A stretch of 64,000 bases of DNA. Source: Neurospora intermedia (taxonomy: Eukaryota; Ascomycota; Sordariomycetes; Sordariales; Sordariaceae). The stretch lies in contig BTPP01000006.1 in the NCBI GenBank assembly GCA_037102815.1, positions 620,001 to 684,000 on the forward strand, in the 5' to 3' direction. How positions within the stretch are numbered: the first letter of the stretch is position 1; each line of letters starts with the position of its first letter. The position numbers and the translations under genes are program-made. This document shows positions 45,972 to 58,737 of the stretch, in pieces. Under the pieces are notes generated by a model. The model was not told the DNA's origin, made no database searches, and saw nothing but the letters and a program-made list of their open reading frames with translations.

Positions 45972-48082
45972 ATGGCGGCCCGAAAGCTCGCGCAAGAAGT
46001 TGACAAGTGTTTTAAGAAGGTGGCAGAAGGCGTGCAGGAGTTTGAGGCCATCTACGAAAAGATTGAGCAGTCCAACAACCCCGCCCAAAAGGACAAGCTT
46101 GAGGACAACCTGAAACGAGAAATCAAGAAGCTGCAAAGGCTTCGAGACCAGATCAAGACATGGGCCGCAAGCAACGACATCAAGGACAAGGCTCCTTTAC
46201 TTGAGCATAGGCGCCTGATAGAGACGGTTCGTATCCCTGCTGGTTGCTGAGCATGGACTTTCCTCCGTGTGGCGCCGTGAACACCCCAAAGCTCACCGGT
46301 ATTTCTAGCAAATGGAAAAGTTTAAGGCCGTAGAAAAGGCCATGAAGACCAAAGCGTATTCCAAGGAAGGTCTGTCGGCTGCGGCGAAGCTAGACCCCAA
46401 AGAGCAAGCCAAGTTGGAAGCAGGCGAATTCCTCAGCCAGATGGTCGACGAGCTCGAACAGCAGATTGAAACTCTCGAGGCCGAGAGTGAGTCAATACAA
46501 GCCACCATGAAGAGGGGCAAGGGACATGGCGCCAAGGCCGACCGGATAAGCGAGATCGAGCGCATCATTGAACGACACAAATGGCATCAGGGGAAGCTGG
46601 AGCTAATCCGGCGATCTTTGGAGAACGGCGGCGTCGAGACCGAGCAAGTGAACGAGTTGGAAGAAAGCATCAGATACTACGTTACCGATGGCATGAATGA
46701 GGATTTCATGGACGATGAGGGTATTTACGATGACCTGAACCTGGAAGAAGAAGAGGATGCCTACGGAATGAATGTCGACAACGACAAGGGATCCTCACAG
46801 GATGCCCAATCGATCCAGGACGAGCCCGAGCCCGAGCCCAAGCCGGCGAGCGTACCGGCGAAACCACGTACCCCGGCCGATACAGTTGCAGCATCATCGA
46901 TACGACGCTCTTCTGCGCAGTTGAAGTCGCCACTACCGACGTTGGCGACGGTCCACAACAATACAATGCCAAGCATTAGCAATACACCGGCCAGCAATGT
47001 GTCCATGAAACCGGCATCACTGCCCACGAGGCCGGCCGAGGGCCTAAAATATGCCAGTGCAGCAGCCGCGGCAGCCGCCAGCGACAAGAGTGGTGTAGGA
47101 ATCGCGCCCCTGCCCCCGCCGCCAACAACCAACTCATCGCTACCGGCATCACAACACGTCAAGACCAGCGCAGCAAACTCCCCTAGCGTTGCAACGGTGC
47201 AGCCTGTTGCCCAGGAGAGGATAGTAAATGCGGTACCCCCGGCTGTTGGCGGGTCGGTTACAATTACTCCGGTACCGAGCAAGACTGAACCGGCCAAGAA
47301 CGTGTCTTCTCGTGACAAGGCATCGGCACCAGTCCCAGCTGCCACAGCAACGACTTCCAAAGCAACACCGGAACCAGAAGCCGTGAAGACCCAGCCCAAA
47401 GGTCGGAATATTCCGCATCCATGCCGGAGCTCGCGTACTAACGTGTGTATAGTGCCCCAAACGAACGGTGCAAGCAATGGTATCAAGCCCATCGAAGAAG
47501 TGGAAGAAGAGGAGTCGATTTACCATTTACCAGCGTCCTTGCAGGACCTGGTCGAGTCATATGAGGTTACCAAGAAGTGTCCAGCATCTGTGGATGCGCT
47601 TGCCACGCAAAGGATGCATGCGGCGGCGGTAGCGAACAAGCCGAGTGCTCTCGACACTGAGCTACCACGACCCTACTACCCCGATGTTAGGTACCACACG
47701 CACAACCAGTTCCCGCAGGAGCCCCTGGCCATATTCGAAGACCCCCGTCTCTACCAGCGGATTGATCCGGACACACTCTTTTACGTCTTTTACTACAAAC
47801 AGGGAACTTACCAGCAGTACCTCGCCGCCAAGGCATTGAAAGACCAAAGTTGGAGGTTTCACAAACAGTACCAGACGTGGTTCCAGCGACACGAAGAGCC
47901 AAAATCGATCACGGAGGAATTCGAACAAGGAACCTATCGTTTCTTTGACTACGAGAGCACATGGTATGGCATAGCCCCATAATGAAGCGCCCCTGACCCC
48001 ATGGTTAACACCCACATCCAGGATGAATCGCAGGAAGGCCGACTTCAAATTTACCTACAAGTTCCTCGAGGACGAAGTATGA
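45972..48082 (+). CDS. NOT3: CCR4-NOT complex subunit Not3/Not5
   Basis: Three exons: 45972-46226, 46309-47963 and 48022-48082, giving 656 residues. The N-terminal Not3 coiled-coil domain covers about residues 1-240 ([58 protein letters not shown]). A disordered Pro/Ala/Ser-rich linker follows to about 510. The C-terminal NOT box ([44 protein letters not shown]) finishes with the small last exon [19 protein letters not shown]. That ending is recovered only by splicing the 58-nt intron at 47964-48021. The protein is a scaffold of the cytoplasmic/nuclear deadenylase and mRNA-decay complex. A further in-frame 51-nt segment (47402-47452) with TACTAAC and a TAG end looks like an optional intron. 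Confidence 0.9.
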
Positions 48083-51000
48083 GGACGTCTTGCTACGCGT
48101 GGCCCGGGATAAAGCTGGCGTCCTCGTCGCTTAGGTTTGCCATCGTCAGTGCTATAACCGTGGCAAGAGCATTTGCGCACAACCGGGGTGCTCGCTTTTC
48201 CTTGAGCTTGGGAACAGGGATATGATAGGTTATGGCAGGCTTTGGCGCGAGTTGTAAGCTTGTAATTCGGTGAAGCCTACCAACTTCTTAGTATTCGGAG
48301 GTGGAGCGTCATTAGCTTTTGGTGATCACAGTACAGCGGTACAAGCTCTCATCTACCACGTCAGCGTCACCTTACCTTTCTTCATAGATTCAGGCTTGTA
48401 ATTCTTTCTTGTGTGAATCAAGGCTCATCGGCTCGCTGTCTACCTGTCGTTTGGGAGACTTTGAGCTCGGGATTTGCTGAGAACTAGATCTTTTCAAGCA
48501 CTTCTGTTTGCAAAGAGAGAAGAGGCAGCACATTGCCTCAACTGCCGAGCTACAAAGGTGTAGAAGCTTTGAAAGGGGGAACATAGCCTCGGAGCTTAAG
48601 AGTGTACCTGGTTTAGGGTAAAGGTTGTCTTTTTTTTGTTTTTTTTTTTGTGGCCATCAAAACCTCCAATGATCATGCACCCGCCCCGTGAATGACAATG
48701 GGGCAGAGACTCGAATTACTCTACGACGGACTAGTCTAGCTAGTTATCAGTCTAGACAAATCTCAAAAAGACAAGAGGCTCCCGTTCCACATCTGGAGAA
48801 CAACGCCAACCTAGTCATTTTGGCACTGGACTGGCACTATCTCTTTACCTATGTCGTGCAATATGTGTTACTCGGACATGCCGACGCTTGCGGCAAGCCG
48901 CACCATTCCTGCACTTTAAACATCCCTCATTGAGTGAATGAAATGGATGGCGCCCTGATATTACAGCCTTGTTATGTTAACTGCACTGATGGCTGGCATG
49001 GCACCCACAATCGACACTCGTTGATATTCGACTTTTTCGCCCTAATGTCGTGCAGGAAGGACAATTGCCGCCGAAAAAGGAATGCTACAAGTGGGCGGAT
49101 TGTCATATGGAGGCTCAGCCGCTGCCAAACGGAAAGTACAGATCTGAAGGGTACCTGCGTACTATATAAGGGTGAAGATATCTTTCTTCGTGTTGTGTAC
49201 AGTATGTGGTAATCCGCGACAGCTACTAAGTATGGTAGTAGGCACACCTGCTTCGCCATATTGCTGCGAATAGGAACTACCCTATTGGTGATGGTCTGGG
49301 TGATTTGCATTTCTGACGTCGCTCTGCTTTCCGAATATGGTACGAGGACATGGACATTGTACTGCTAAACGACTATCGATTGTCAGGTCATAGATGGGAG
49401 TTACCGTCAAGTGTACAGTACATGAGAAGCCAGTCTTTGACTTCGTGATACTGGACATATATGGCTGAAACGAATGGCTGCAACGAACAGGGCTTTTGTC
49501 TAAACCTCCTCATATCTTTCTTCTGACCGCGCCAGACTCTGTTCTCCCTTTCGCTTTGGCGGCAGTGTGGGCACATCTCCTTGGCCTAGTGACCTCACAC
49601 TCCGATAACCATTCAGAGAGCTTCGTCGACCATATGATCCACCGCCACTTAGGGGGAAAGGCTGCTAATAGCCTACGCAATGAAGCAAGAGTATCGTTAG
49701 GACATAATGATCCGTGATTCGAAGTAGCTGTGTTCGGTACGGGCACTCTCAGTCATGTTCCTCTAGGTCGTATCTGGGTGTAAGTTGGGAAGACAAGGGC
49801 AGCCTTCTCAAACTGGTTTAACCAGGTCTTGTAGAACGCCGACCCCTCAGGCTCCGTAGGGCCAGGTTAAACGATGGAATATGGCAGTGCAATGTATGTC
49901 CAGGTCAGCACCCGCTCGTATTGTTGATTCAACGGTGAATGTGTGGTAGTTGATAGTCCCGCTTCACTTCAAACAGGCCGTATGAAAGCCATGGCTGTTA
50001 TCTGTAAGCTGGTAAAAAGGAGGATTCGGTCCATTTTCTACACATATTCAGATCCCTTAGGCAGGCTTCACTTCGCTTTGTGGGTCGTAATTTTCCAATC
50101 CTCTCCCATACCATTGCCTGCGAAGTCAAGTTGCTTCGCTCATCTCTTCACTCAACTCTATCAAGAAATATCAGCATCACCGTGTATCAACTTACCTAAA
50201 AACAGAAGCCTGACCACAACCGAATATTCACTTGTACCGCGCACAGGTTGGAATTATTCCACAAGGAACTTGCGGACATAGGCTACGTTGATCTTCGATA
50301 TACTCCGCGCCCCAAAGGGTAGGAGTGCAGGATGTTCTCACCAAGCAGCTTCACCACATGTTCAGCCGGCACGGCGTCAATTTTCCTCCCGTCAGCTTGA
50401 TGCTTCAAAAGGCCGCCCATCAGCTCCTCCTTCACCTAAAGGGCTTCGATGTCCTTCAGCGATGCTGTCTCGCCGTTGCCGTGGTGCTTGAGAGTGTTCA
50501 AGCAAAGCTGGAACAAGCGGCGAGTCGGTAAGTGCAGCACCCTGGCCCCTGATCTGATATGCCGGCGTTATGCAGCCACCGTGACAAACATGAATGTGGT
50601 GACCGCAAATTTGACCTCACACTGGTTGTTTGAAATAGATCAATTCGAGTGAGGAGAAGAAACACACACCCTCATCCTGAGCCTTCAGCCGGGCCGCCGA
50701 CCTAAAGAGACACAGGCAAACTCATCTCTTAGGCAACATGAAGAAGAAGTATCGGTACGACTACAGGAAACGTCTGCGGCATCAAGAGGCGTTTGTACGA
50801 GACGATCACTTCGGCCACCATCTGCGAAGCTTCCACAGGGACGACCTGACACGACGCAGCAGGCAAGAGGAGCAGGACTGGTGGCCGACACTTGCGAAGA
50901 GCGCCGTGATGAGCGGGTGGTGGCGCTGCAACAAGCGTCTTTTGAGGAAAGTAGAGATCAGGCAGCATGGGTGGGCGTGCCCTACATGTTCAACACATTG

Positions 51001-54000
51001 CGAGACACAGAGTAGGCAGTTCGGCAGTCGATGATGAGTGAAATAGTAATTGATTGAATCAGGGTGTGGAAGGTGCAATGGTGTCTGAAGTATTGGCGGG
51101 GTATTTAACTGTCTTTTGGGCTTTGATTGTCTTAGTCTTCTTTTCTTCCTAATCAACCACCCTCCGACCTTTCAAATGAACCCACCTTGAGCACCACGAG
51201 TGGCTGCAGGTGCTAGATGAGGGTGAATGAGAGTAGTATATGCGGGCCATGGGCTCAATGTATTATGCCTTCCGGTTTGCTTTCATGTTTCAGGGGAAAC
51301 TTGTGGTGAATGGCTGTCACAGGATATGACCGGCATTGTGGTTTGCGGAACTGCCTCTCGTTTCGGGCACTGGTGGCTTCCGACATTGCCCTGCCATTAT
51401 GCTGTTCGCTGGCCATTGTGGAGGACTTCAAACCGATGTCCAAGGCTATAAGCTCCAAGCGGACCGGGAGGCTGGACCATTGACAGGCTTATCGATATGC
51501 CTTGTGCAATGTCGGTCCTCGAGGTACTCTGCCTCACCACTCCATGTGATACCGCCCTCTCTTCGTTCCAGCAAGCATTGCGTAGACTTGGGGAGTTGCA
51601 AGTGTGCCTCATGATACTTCTATACATCTACGTACCAACAGGCAGCTGGCGCGTATCGCACCTTATGGCACGACATGCTAGACGTAGATGCATGTGCGCT
51701 TTGGCTTCTACAAGATACATAGCCACTACAAAGGCCGAGAACGAGACAGACAAGTGAGACATCCAATCCAGCATATCCCGGAAGAAACTTTGTCGACGAA
51801 AGATGATGGCACGAAGACGACTTGATGGTTGCGGTCGTGACCTTCGATTACACAATTGAGATCGATGCTTGGCAACGCGTTGTGCTTTCAGCCCGAACCC
51901 TGTCGGTGCCTACCTACGTAGTCTGGAGTAGCTTATCTCCGAAACTAGCGAAGGAGTCCCGAGTTGTCCGAAGCTCCTCCGGCAGCCCGGCTGAACTATG
52001 TACACTTGATGTAGCATAATTCCACGCAGTATAGTAGCGTGCGGTAGATGAACCCTGCGCCAAGGATTTCGAGTCAAAGAACGACCGCCAACTTTTATAA
52101 ACAACTGAACTGAAAGCAAAAACCACCCCCAGGCCCTGTGCATCGAGACTCGGACATCCAACTTCCCCAGATGCCTTTCTTGTTCAAAACAAGAATCCTG
52201 GAAAACAGTCTCCTGTCGACCGTAAAAGGCTCTGCATCGGCTACCCACAACTTACCAGTGGCAGTTGGCGATATCGGAACATGTCGCTTCGAACCTGACT
52301 CAAGTCCGCAGCGAGTCGGTACGGTGAGCGTGTGAGTGTAGCCTCCTACTGGCCTTGCGTGGTTTTTATCAGATCCATCATCTCCGTTGAGCCAGCAAGG
52401 GCCCCACATTGACGAGCGCTCCCCGTGTTACGCCATTCGCCGGCACATTTTGAAATCATCGGAGCCGTGAGGCCGTGAAAGCCTGTGTGCCTGTTTATTG
52501 CTAATACATGATGGCATGAGCCGGAACTACAGGACGGCGTATCCCAAGGCTGAAGCCTGTTGATTCTAGGTACTTTGGTATTGTGGTGAAGTCTGCATAA
52601 GCCTGCCCTCATCGATGTCGTTGTCGTCGTCCTTGGTTCCAGATGATCCGGAATCCGGAAGCCATACACCCCTGTAACCATATGCCTGACCATGGCAGCG
52701 GTTCCGGCATATACGCTACCAAAGGTCGCCCGGTGTAAATGGGAACCGAAGGGCGAAGGCGGTGTTCCTTGCAGGCTGAGTGACCATTGAGCCAATGGAA
52801 AGCCGTCTAATGGACGGCGGTCCGCTCTGCTAGGACACAATGTTCCTGCACTCTTCCCCGGCCGAAGGCGGTGCGATGGGCCCGCCAAGCTTGCGATAGG
52901 ATATAAGGCCAAAAGGGTGTGGTGTTGGACGTTGGTGTTGGCGAAAAGTGGTGCAAGCGGTGGCGGCGGCATGGACATTGCTGTTTCACGCGGTTTCACG
53001 GTCGAAGGGATCAATGATGGTGATGATTTGTCCCTGGACAGTTCCTCCACACGCCTTTTCTTGGGCAACCATCTAAACCATGCCTTTTCGGGTGCGCAAA
53101 TGTGGGGGTTACACTGTTGCATAGCCTGCTGCATGCGAACCGGTCCCCTGCTAGGTGGCTCCGGAAATGGGGTGTGCAGAGCCAGTAACATATTTGGTGA
53201 GAATCGCAGCTATTTCTGTTAGTGACTTGCAAAGCCCATTTACGGAACCACCTGCCCAACACACTGAAAGGACTTGCGCCTTGTGAGCGTGCGCACGCTG
53301 TTCTTATTGGATGGTAGGTAACTTGGGACGACGACGGCCGAACCAGTGAGGGGCAGCCCAACCCCTCCAACACCGGCGCGTGCCCCTCCATCAGAGGCCC
53401 GGTTTCCCCGCTTTTCAACGTCGAGCCAGGAGCCGGAAAAGAGTTTTCTGAGGTCTGCAAGGCTTTTGCTTTACAAATACGTGGTAATAACGGCGAATCG
53501 CTCATGTACTATACACGCGCTAGAGACTGGTAATTGTGTATTCTGCTACACGGCCGCTGGCTTGATACCGGTTCGCGGCCGTACCAACACAGAGCAGAGT
53601 GCAGGCTTTTGCAGCAGGTAGAGTCAATATCGGAGGCGGGCAGTCTGGGGAGGTGCAAGGAATCTACCTATATGCGATTTGGAGAGTCCGATGGCCGGAG
53701 ATGGCACAAGTTGCTTGGATAGAATATCAAAAAGACTTTTTTTTTTTTCGCTCCATCCCAAGTGAAGACATCAAAGCCAGCAGTTACCAGTCGGTCAAAG
53801 AGTCTCGGTCAGTCACAGAGCCAGCCGGTTCATCCACTGCTCCCCGCTACACGCGACCAAAAAAGTCACAGAACGTACGAAGGCAGGTACCCCACGCGCA
53901 ACGGACGTTACGTACAACTGCGTACGTGTACGGTCGACGTCTTCAAGTCAGCGTCGTCCCGTTGCTAGCATTTGTCAGATCGACTGCGCAGAGTAGTGTA

Positions 54001-54890
54001 CACCACACTCGCTACGTCTGTCTATCTGCACATGCGCAACGCCCCGCCACCGACATCAGTCGCCTCGTCCGAAGCAAGCTGACCCTGTCGAGCATCCTTA
54101 GTCGACCTAGTCGCGCCGTCGCCAGGAACCCGCCCAGCTTATATATCTACCTACCTTATCGAACTGGCGATACTCGGTACACAGGTACTTGGTTATCATT
54201 GCAAGAGTCTAGTCAGTACCATCTATGTCTTGAAGAGCAATTCCCCTACACTGCCATGTCATAGCACAAATCCCTTGTCCTGCTTGCATGTCAGCCTCTA
54301 GCGCTCCTTTGGGCCGCAGCTGAGGCTCGTCCCTTCGGTGACGACGGCCGGCCAGCTCAAGAAGGTGGCCGTCCACTTGTCTGTTGAGCTGTCCGCCTGG
54401 TCGGCCTGAGAGCGGAGATGCCCCGGAACCCGCAATGCACTTCGCAACTGCGAGCTTGCCGTGGCCCACTTTGGAGTCTGGAGTCCTGGGCTTCAGCCTC
54501 TAGGATCCGGAGGAGCACCATCTCCATTCTCCCCATAGTCATCCCACCGCGCCGGGGACCATTCAGGTGTTGTTGTTGCTGTTGCTGCTGTTGTTGTCGT
54601 TGTTGTCTCTGTGCGCTGTATCGGTCATCATCCCATTGGCTAACTTCCTCGGCTTTCCAGAGGGAATCCCAAGCTCTGCCACTCCTCTGCCCTCTGACCT
54701 GGACCGGCCGGACTTCGTTCCCCCCGCCCCTCCTTCCGTCCGTTCCGCCTCCTCCTGACGCTCCTGACTCTCCTGACTCCTGAGTTCCCTGCGGCCCGTC
54801 CCGGTGCGAATAATTCCGGGCCTCCTACGCTTCTCCCTCTCTTCAACCCCCCCTTTACTAACCCCCCCTCCCCCCCTCCCTTTTCTCATC
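48083..54890. other. 6.8 kb gene-poor region
   Basis: No supported gene. Open frames here (notably 52346-53191 minus, 281 codons, and 53599-54264 plus, 221 codons) are Pro/Ser/His/Arg-rich, lack conserved motifs and overlap competing frames. Simple features: T-rich runs near 48630-48650 and 53736-53748, a TGTTGTTGC-type microsatellite near 54568-54608, and a strong C/T tract at 54845-54888 just before the isocitrate dehydrogenase start. A long non-coding RNA or an unrecognised fast-evolving gene is possible. Confidence 0.55.
54845..54888 (+). promoter_or_regulatory. Pyrimidine-rich 5' UTR/core promoter tract of NADP-IDH
   Basis: Almost pure C/T sequence ending in TTTTCTCATC directly before ATG 54891. 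CT-rich tracts of this kind are common at transcription starts of strongly expressed fungal genes. Confidence 0.5.
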
Positions 54891-56444
54891 ATGTCGCCCG
54901 TCACCGCAAACCTCATCCGCTCCTCCCTCCGTCAGGCTTCTGTCTACTCCCGTCTCAACATCGCCACTTCTCCTGCCTTTACTCGCCCTGCTGCCCCTTC
55001 CCTCTTCGTCTCCAATAACAGATTCCGCACAATGGCTTCCGAGGCTTTCCAGAAGATCAAGGTCAAGAACCCCGTCGTCGAGCTCGATGGCGATGAGATG
55101 ACCCGCATCATCTGGCAGGACATCAAGGAGAAGTTCATCTACCCCTTCCTTGACATCGACCTCAAGTACTATGACTTGGGTCTCGAGTACCGTGACCAGA
55201 CCAACGACCAGGTCACTATTGATGCCGCCGAGGCCATCAAGAAGTACTCCGTCGGTGTTAAGTGCGCTACCATCACTCCCGATGAGGCTCGTGTAGAGGA
55301 GTTCAAGCTCAAGCAGAGTAAGTTTTGTTTTCCATCTTGGAGATTTCCACGCAGAAAGCGAAGCGCTGCACGGCGCATATCGACGCATTGGCTAACATGG
55401 TTTGTGCGCGTTAGTGTGGCTGTCCCCCAACGGCACCATCCGCAATGCTCTCGGTGGCACTGTTTTCCGTGAGCCCATCGTCATTCCCCGCGTCCCTCGC
55501 CTGGTGCCCGGCTGGAAGAAGCCCATTATTATTGGCCGTCACGCCTTTGGTGACCAGTACCGCGCCAAGGACCTCGTCGCTCCCGGCCCCGGTAAGCTCC
55601 AGATGGTCTACACCCCCGAGGGTGGTGAGCCCCAGGTCATCGACGTCTTCGACTACAAGAACGGCGGCGGTGTTGCCCAGACCCAGTACAACACTGATGA
55701 GTCCATCGAGGGCTTCGCCCACGCTTCCTTCAAGCTCGCTCTTGACAAGGGTCTTCCCCTCTACATGAGCACCAAGAACACCATCCTCAAGAAGTACGAT
55801 GGCCGCTTCAAGGATATCTTCCAGCAGATCTACGACACTCAGTACAAGGAGGCTTTCGAGGCCAAGAAGATCTGGTACGAGCACCGTCTCATTGACGACA
55901 TGGTCGCCCAGATGATCAAGAGCTCCGGTGGCTACATCATGGCCCTCAAGAGTAAGTCTCCGAATTCCCGCAACAACCGGTTGGAGAAGCAAACTCTAAC
56001 CGAAAATCCCTCTTCACAGACTATGATGGTGATGTCCAGTCCGATATCGTTGCTCAGGGCTTCGGCTCCCTCGGTCTCATGACCTCCGTCCTCATCACCC
56101 CCGATGGTAAGACCTTCGAGTCCGAGGCTGCCCACGGTACCGTCACTCGCCACTACCGCGAGCACCAGAAGGGTAACCAGACCTCCACCAACCCCATTGC
56201 CTCCATCTTCGCCTGGACCCGTGGTCTTGTCCAGCGTGGCAAGCTCGACAACACTCCCGAGCTCATTGCTTTCGCTGAGGCTCTCGAGAAGGCCTGCATT
56301 GACACCGTCGATATCGATGGCATCATGACCAAGGATCTCGCGCTTGCCTGCGGCAAGACCGGCCGTGAGGATTGGGTCACCACCTCCGAGTACATGGCTG
56401 CCGTCGAGCGCCGCCTCAAGAGCACTCTCAAGGAGAAGCTCTAA
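54891..56444 (+). CDS. IDP1: NADP-dependent isocitrate dehydrogenase
   Basis: Three exons: 54891-55317, 55415-55951 and 56020-56444, giving 462 residues. The introns (97 and 68 nt) start GTAAGT. It oxidatively decarboxylates isocitrate to 2-oxoglutarate, making NADPH. Family text: [20 protein letters not shown] near residue 60, [22 protein letters not shown] (isocitrate-binding) formed across intron 1, and [19 protein letters not shown]. The metal/substrate signature [20 protein letters not shown] is formed across intron 2. The first 47 residues ([20 protein letters not shown]...) are rich in Ser/Arg and look like a mitochondrial presequence. An in-frame ATG at 55032 ([10 protein letters not shown]) would give the cytosolic/peroxisomal-size enzyme. 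Codon use is strongly biased to C-ending codons, suggesting high expression. The frame is open upstream to 54804, but the CT tract argues for 54891. Confidence 0.95.
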
Positions 56445-57472
56445 GTCAGACTACCCTGAGGCATTCTCAAACACCTCTCCAAAAAGGAATGGAACAAGTT
56501 GGACGTGAGATGACGGTTGGATCAGCTGCCCCGGTGGGCCGGGGAAACGGTCTAGTTCTGCTGCACCCGCAGGCGAAAGGAGATGCACGGAACAGGGGAT
56601 TGAAAAGTAAAGACGAAAACAGCATCGTCCTGGATATCATCTTTTGGTTCACGCATTAAAGTGCATTCATTGCATTTGCGCCTTGCGTCTTGCGTCTTTT
56701 ACACCCCACCAACAAGAGGAATCAAGGCAAGGAGTCATCGGTATAATTTGCTGGCATTGTCATTGCTGTACCATCCATTTCGGAGTTTTTGGAAATCGGC
56801 GGGCATCTTGTACATAGGCTTACAGCATCTTTATGAACAAATTCAAAGAGTAAAATACCCTTCAAACAAAAACGTATTCTTTCATTTACTTACGTATTCT
56901 TTGTTTACTCGGTGTTCTCCCACATTCCGATATTTGTTTTGTCCCAGCTTTTCGAATCAGTAGATCAGCTACACTTTTCTTGTAGGGCGCTATTTCTAGT
57001 TTCAAACGTTGACGTTGGCTACGTATACAAACAGCACCACTATTCTCTATGGTCGACAATAAAGCAAACCCGCCCACTTTGACTGAATTGCATCACTTCA
57101 TGCCATGAAATCTGACAGGAGCATCGTTCATGTATCCTTGGTCCCTGGTGGACGGATGCTGGATGAGGACCTATTCGAAGACTAGAAACATGGAGCACTG
57201 CAGAAAAGCCGAAGTGTGTATAAATGATAAGTAATCCTCGTACCCGAAATCTATTCCCGATTACCCCCATCTTAAAACATGCACATGCATTCCCGATTAT
57301 TCTCGGTGAGCCACTGCCAAAAGGCGCGTGGTGAGAACGTGAACGCCACAACTAGCCGGCCGCCCGTAAACAAATATACGAAGAACCCGCTGAAGGACGT
57401 TAGAGGTCACTGCTATTATTCAAACACCCACCCTCATTCACGATATGCCATCACGGCGTCCTGTCTCACCCA
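56445..57472. other. Convergent intergenic region
   Basis: Between the 3' ends of IDP1 (plus) and IEC3 (minus). It should contain both 3' UTRs. Small frames on either strand have no family resemblance. Confidence 0.6.
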
Positions 57473-58737
57473 CTAATCATTGGCTTTTGAGGCTTCAACA
57501 CTGGCTCCGGCGCTCTTTCGCGGCCTTTTAGTACCCGATGTAGGCGTAGCCTCCCCGCCGCCGCCTTCGCTCTTACGCTTCTTCTTGGTCGGCCGACTTG
57601 ACCCACCCTTGGGCCTGTAGCCCGGATCATCGTCCACAACCCGCTTTCGCTTGCCTTTTGTTGTACTCGGTGTCACCGCCGCCTCCAGGTTGTTATCTTC
57701 GTCCAGGTATTCGGGCGCCTCAACGACAACAGCGGCGGACTTGGCGCCGCCCCTCTTTGTACGAGCCAAGTTCGAGTCGCCCCGACCACCACGGCCCCCT
57801 GACGTACCGCCACGCTCGCCTTTAGCCCGTCCGCCGCGACCTGAGGTGGTGCCGCGAGACTCACCGTGGTCGTTGTCATCCCCGTGGGCCTCTGTATCTT
57901 GTAGAAATGTCTTGGGCGCATGTTTCCGCAGCCAGTTGTAGACAGATGTCGGGTTGCGTAGCTGGAAGTCCCGGGAGGCGAGCAGACCACTCTCCTTCGC
58001 GTTGGTGGCGGCGCCGTTCGGCTGGGCAATCGGTGCGAGGGTAGGCAAGGCCGGAGGAGGCGACACACCAGTCTCGGTGGCCTCTTTTCTCGCCAGCCGT
58101 TGGTCAATCTCCCAAATGTAGTTATCGATATCGTCCGCCGTGAGAAACGAAGGCGGGTGGGGTTGTCCCTGGAACGGATCGGCTGGCGAGTCGCGGCCGG
58201 CTTCGAGGTCGCGGAGGAGCTCCGGAAAGCACTCGGCCGCTTGGGAAAACCGCATGTGCGGCACATCTTGGAGGAGTTCCTTGTAGGATTTCGAGGGCCG
58301 GATACCGCCCGGAGGCGTGGAAGGCCTGTCGATGTCCAGGTATAGACCTTCTTTATTGGAAGGTGCCTTGACGCTCAAATCGAAGCGCTTCTCTGGTGGG
58401 ATCTGGTTGGAATTGTTGACGTCGAGAAGGAGATCGAGAAGACGGCTGCAAATTAGACATGCGTGGTTAGCAGAGGATGCCGACAAGGTCGATGGAGGGT
58501 TCGATAATCCTACTCCTTCTGAATGGCTAGTCGCCGGGCGGTTGCTAGGGCCTTTTGCTCGGCTTTGTACAGCTCCTCGCCTTCATGCATCTTCTGATCA
58601 AAGGTTATACGCATCTTGCGATACTTCTTCTTCCACGACCGATAGGTCGGTTTGTCGTCAGCCATCCTTGTGTCGATAGAATCATCGTCGCCTCCCCTGT
58701 GGCTCAACTCAGTGCGGCCGCGCGGGTCGACCTCCAT
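57473..58737 (-). CDS. IEC3: Ino80 chromatin-remodelling complex subunit Iec3-like
   Basis: Two exons on the minus strand: 58737-58514 and 58445-57473, giving 398 residues. The 68-nt intron has a GTAGGA donor and TTTGCAG acceptor, with CTAAC inside. The N-terminal domain (residues about 30-100) reads YRSWKKKYRKMRITFDQKMHEGEELYKAEQKALATARRL, then RLLDLLLDVNNS across the junction, matching the fungal Iec3 helical region. A second block is near 170-200 (DDIDNYIWEIDQRLARKEA). The rest is basic and disordered, with RGG/GRGGR clusters, KKKRK stretches and SGTKRPRKSAG, suitable for nucleic-acid contact and nuclear import. An alternative start is MADDKPT at 58665. Chromatin role inferred from the family. 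Confidence 0.72.

Noticed and set aside
52346-53191. 281-codon open frame on the minus strand
   Set aside because: Composition is Pro/Ser/His/Arg-rich without a conserved motif, it overlaps several other frames, and no neighbouring promoter or intron signal supports it. Noted only as a weak candidate.
53599-54264. 221-codon plus-strand frame
   Set aside because: Crosses a T homopolymer and reads as unstructured Ser/Arg/Tyr-rich text with no family resemblance.
55411-55992. 193-codon minus-strand frame inside NADP-IDH
   Set aside because: Antisense shadow produced by strong C-ending codon bias.
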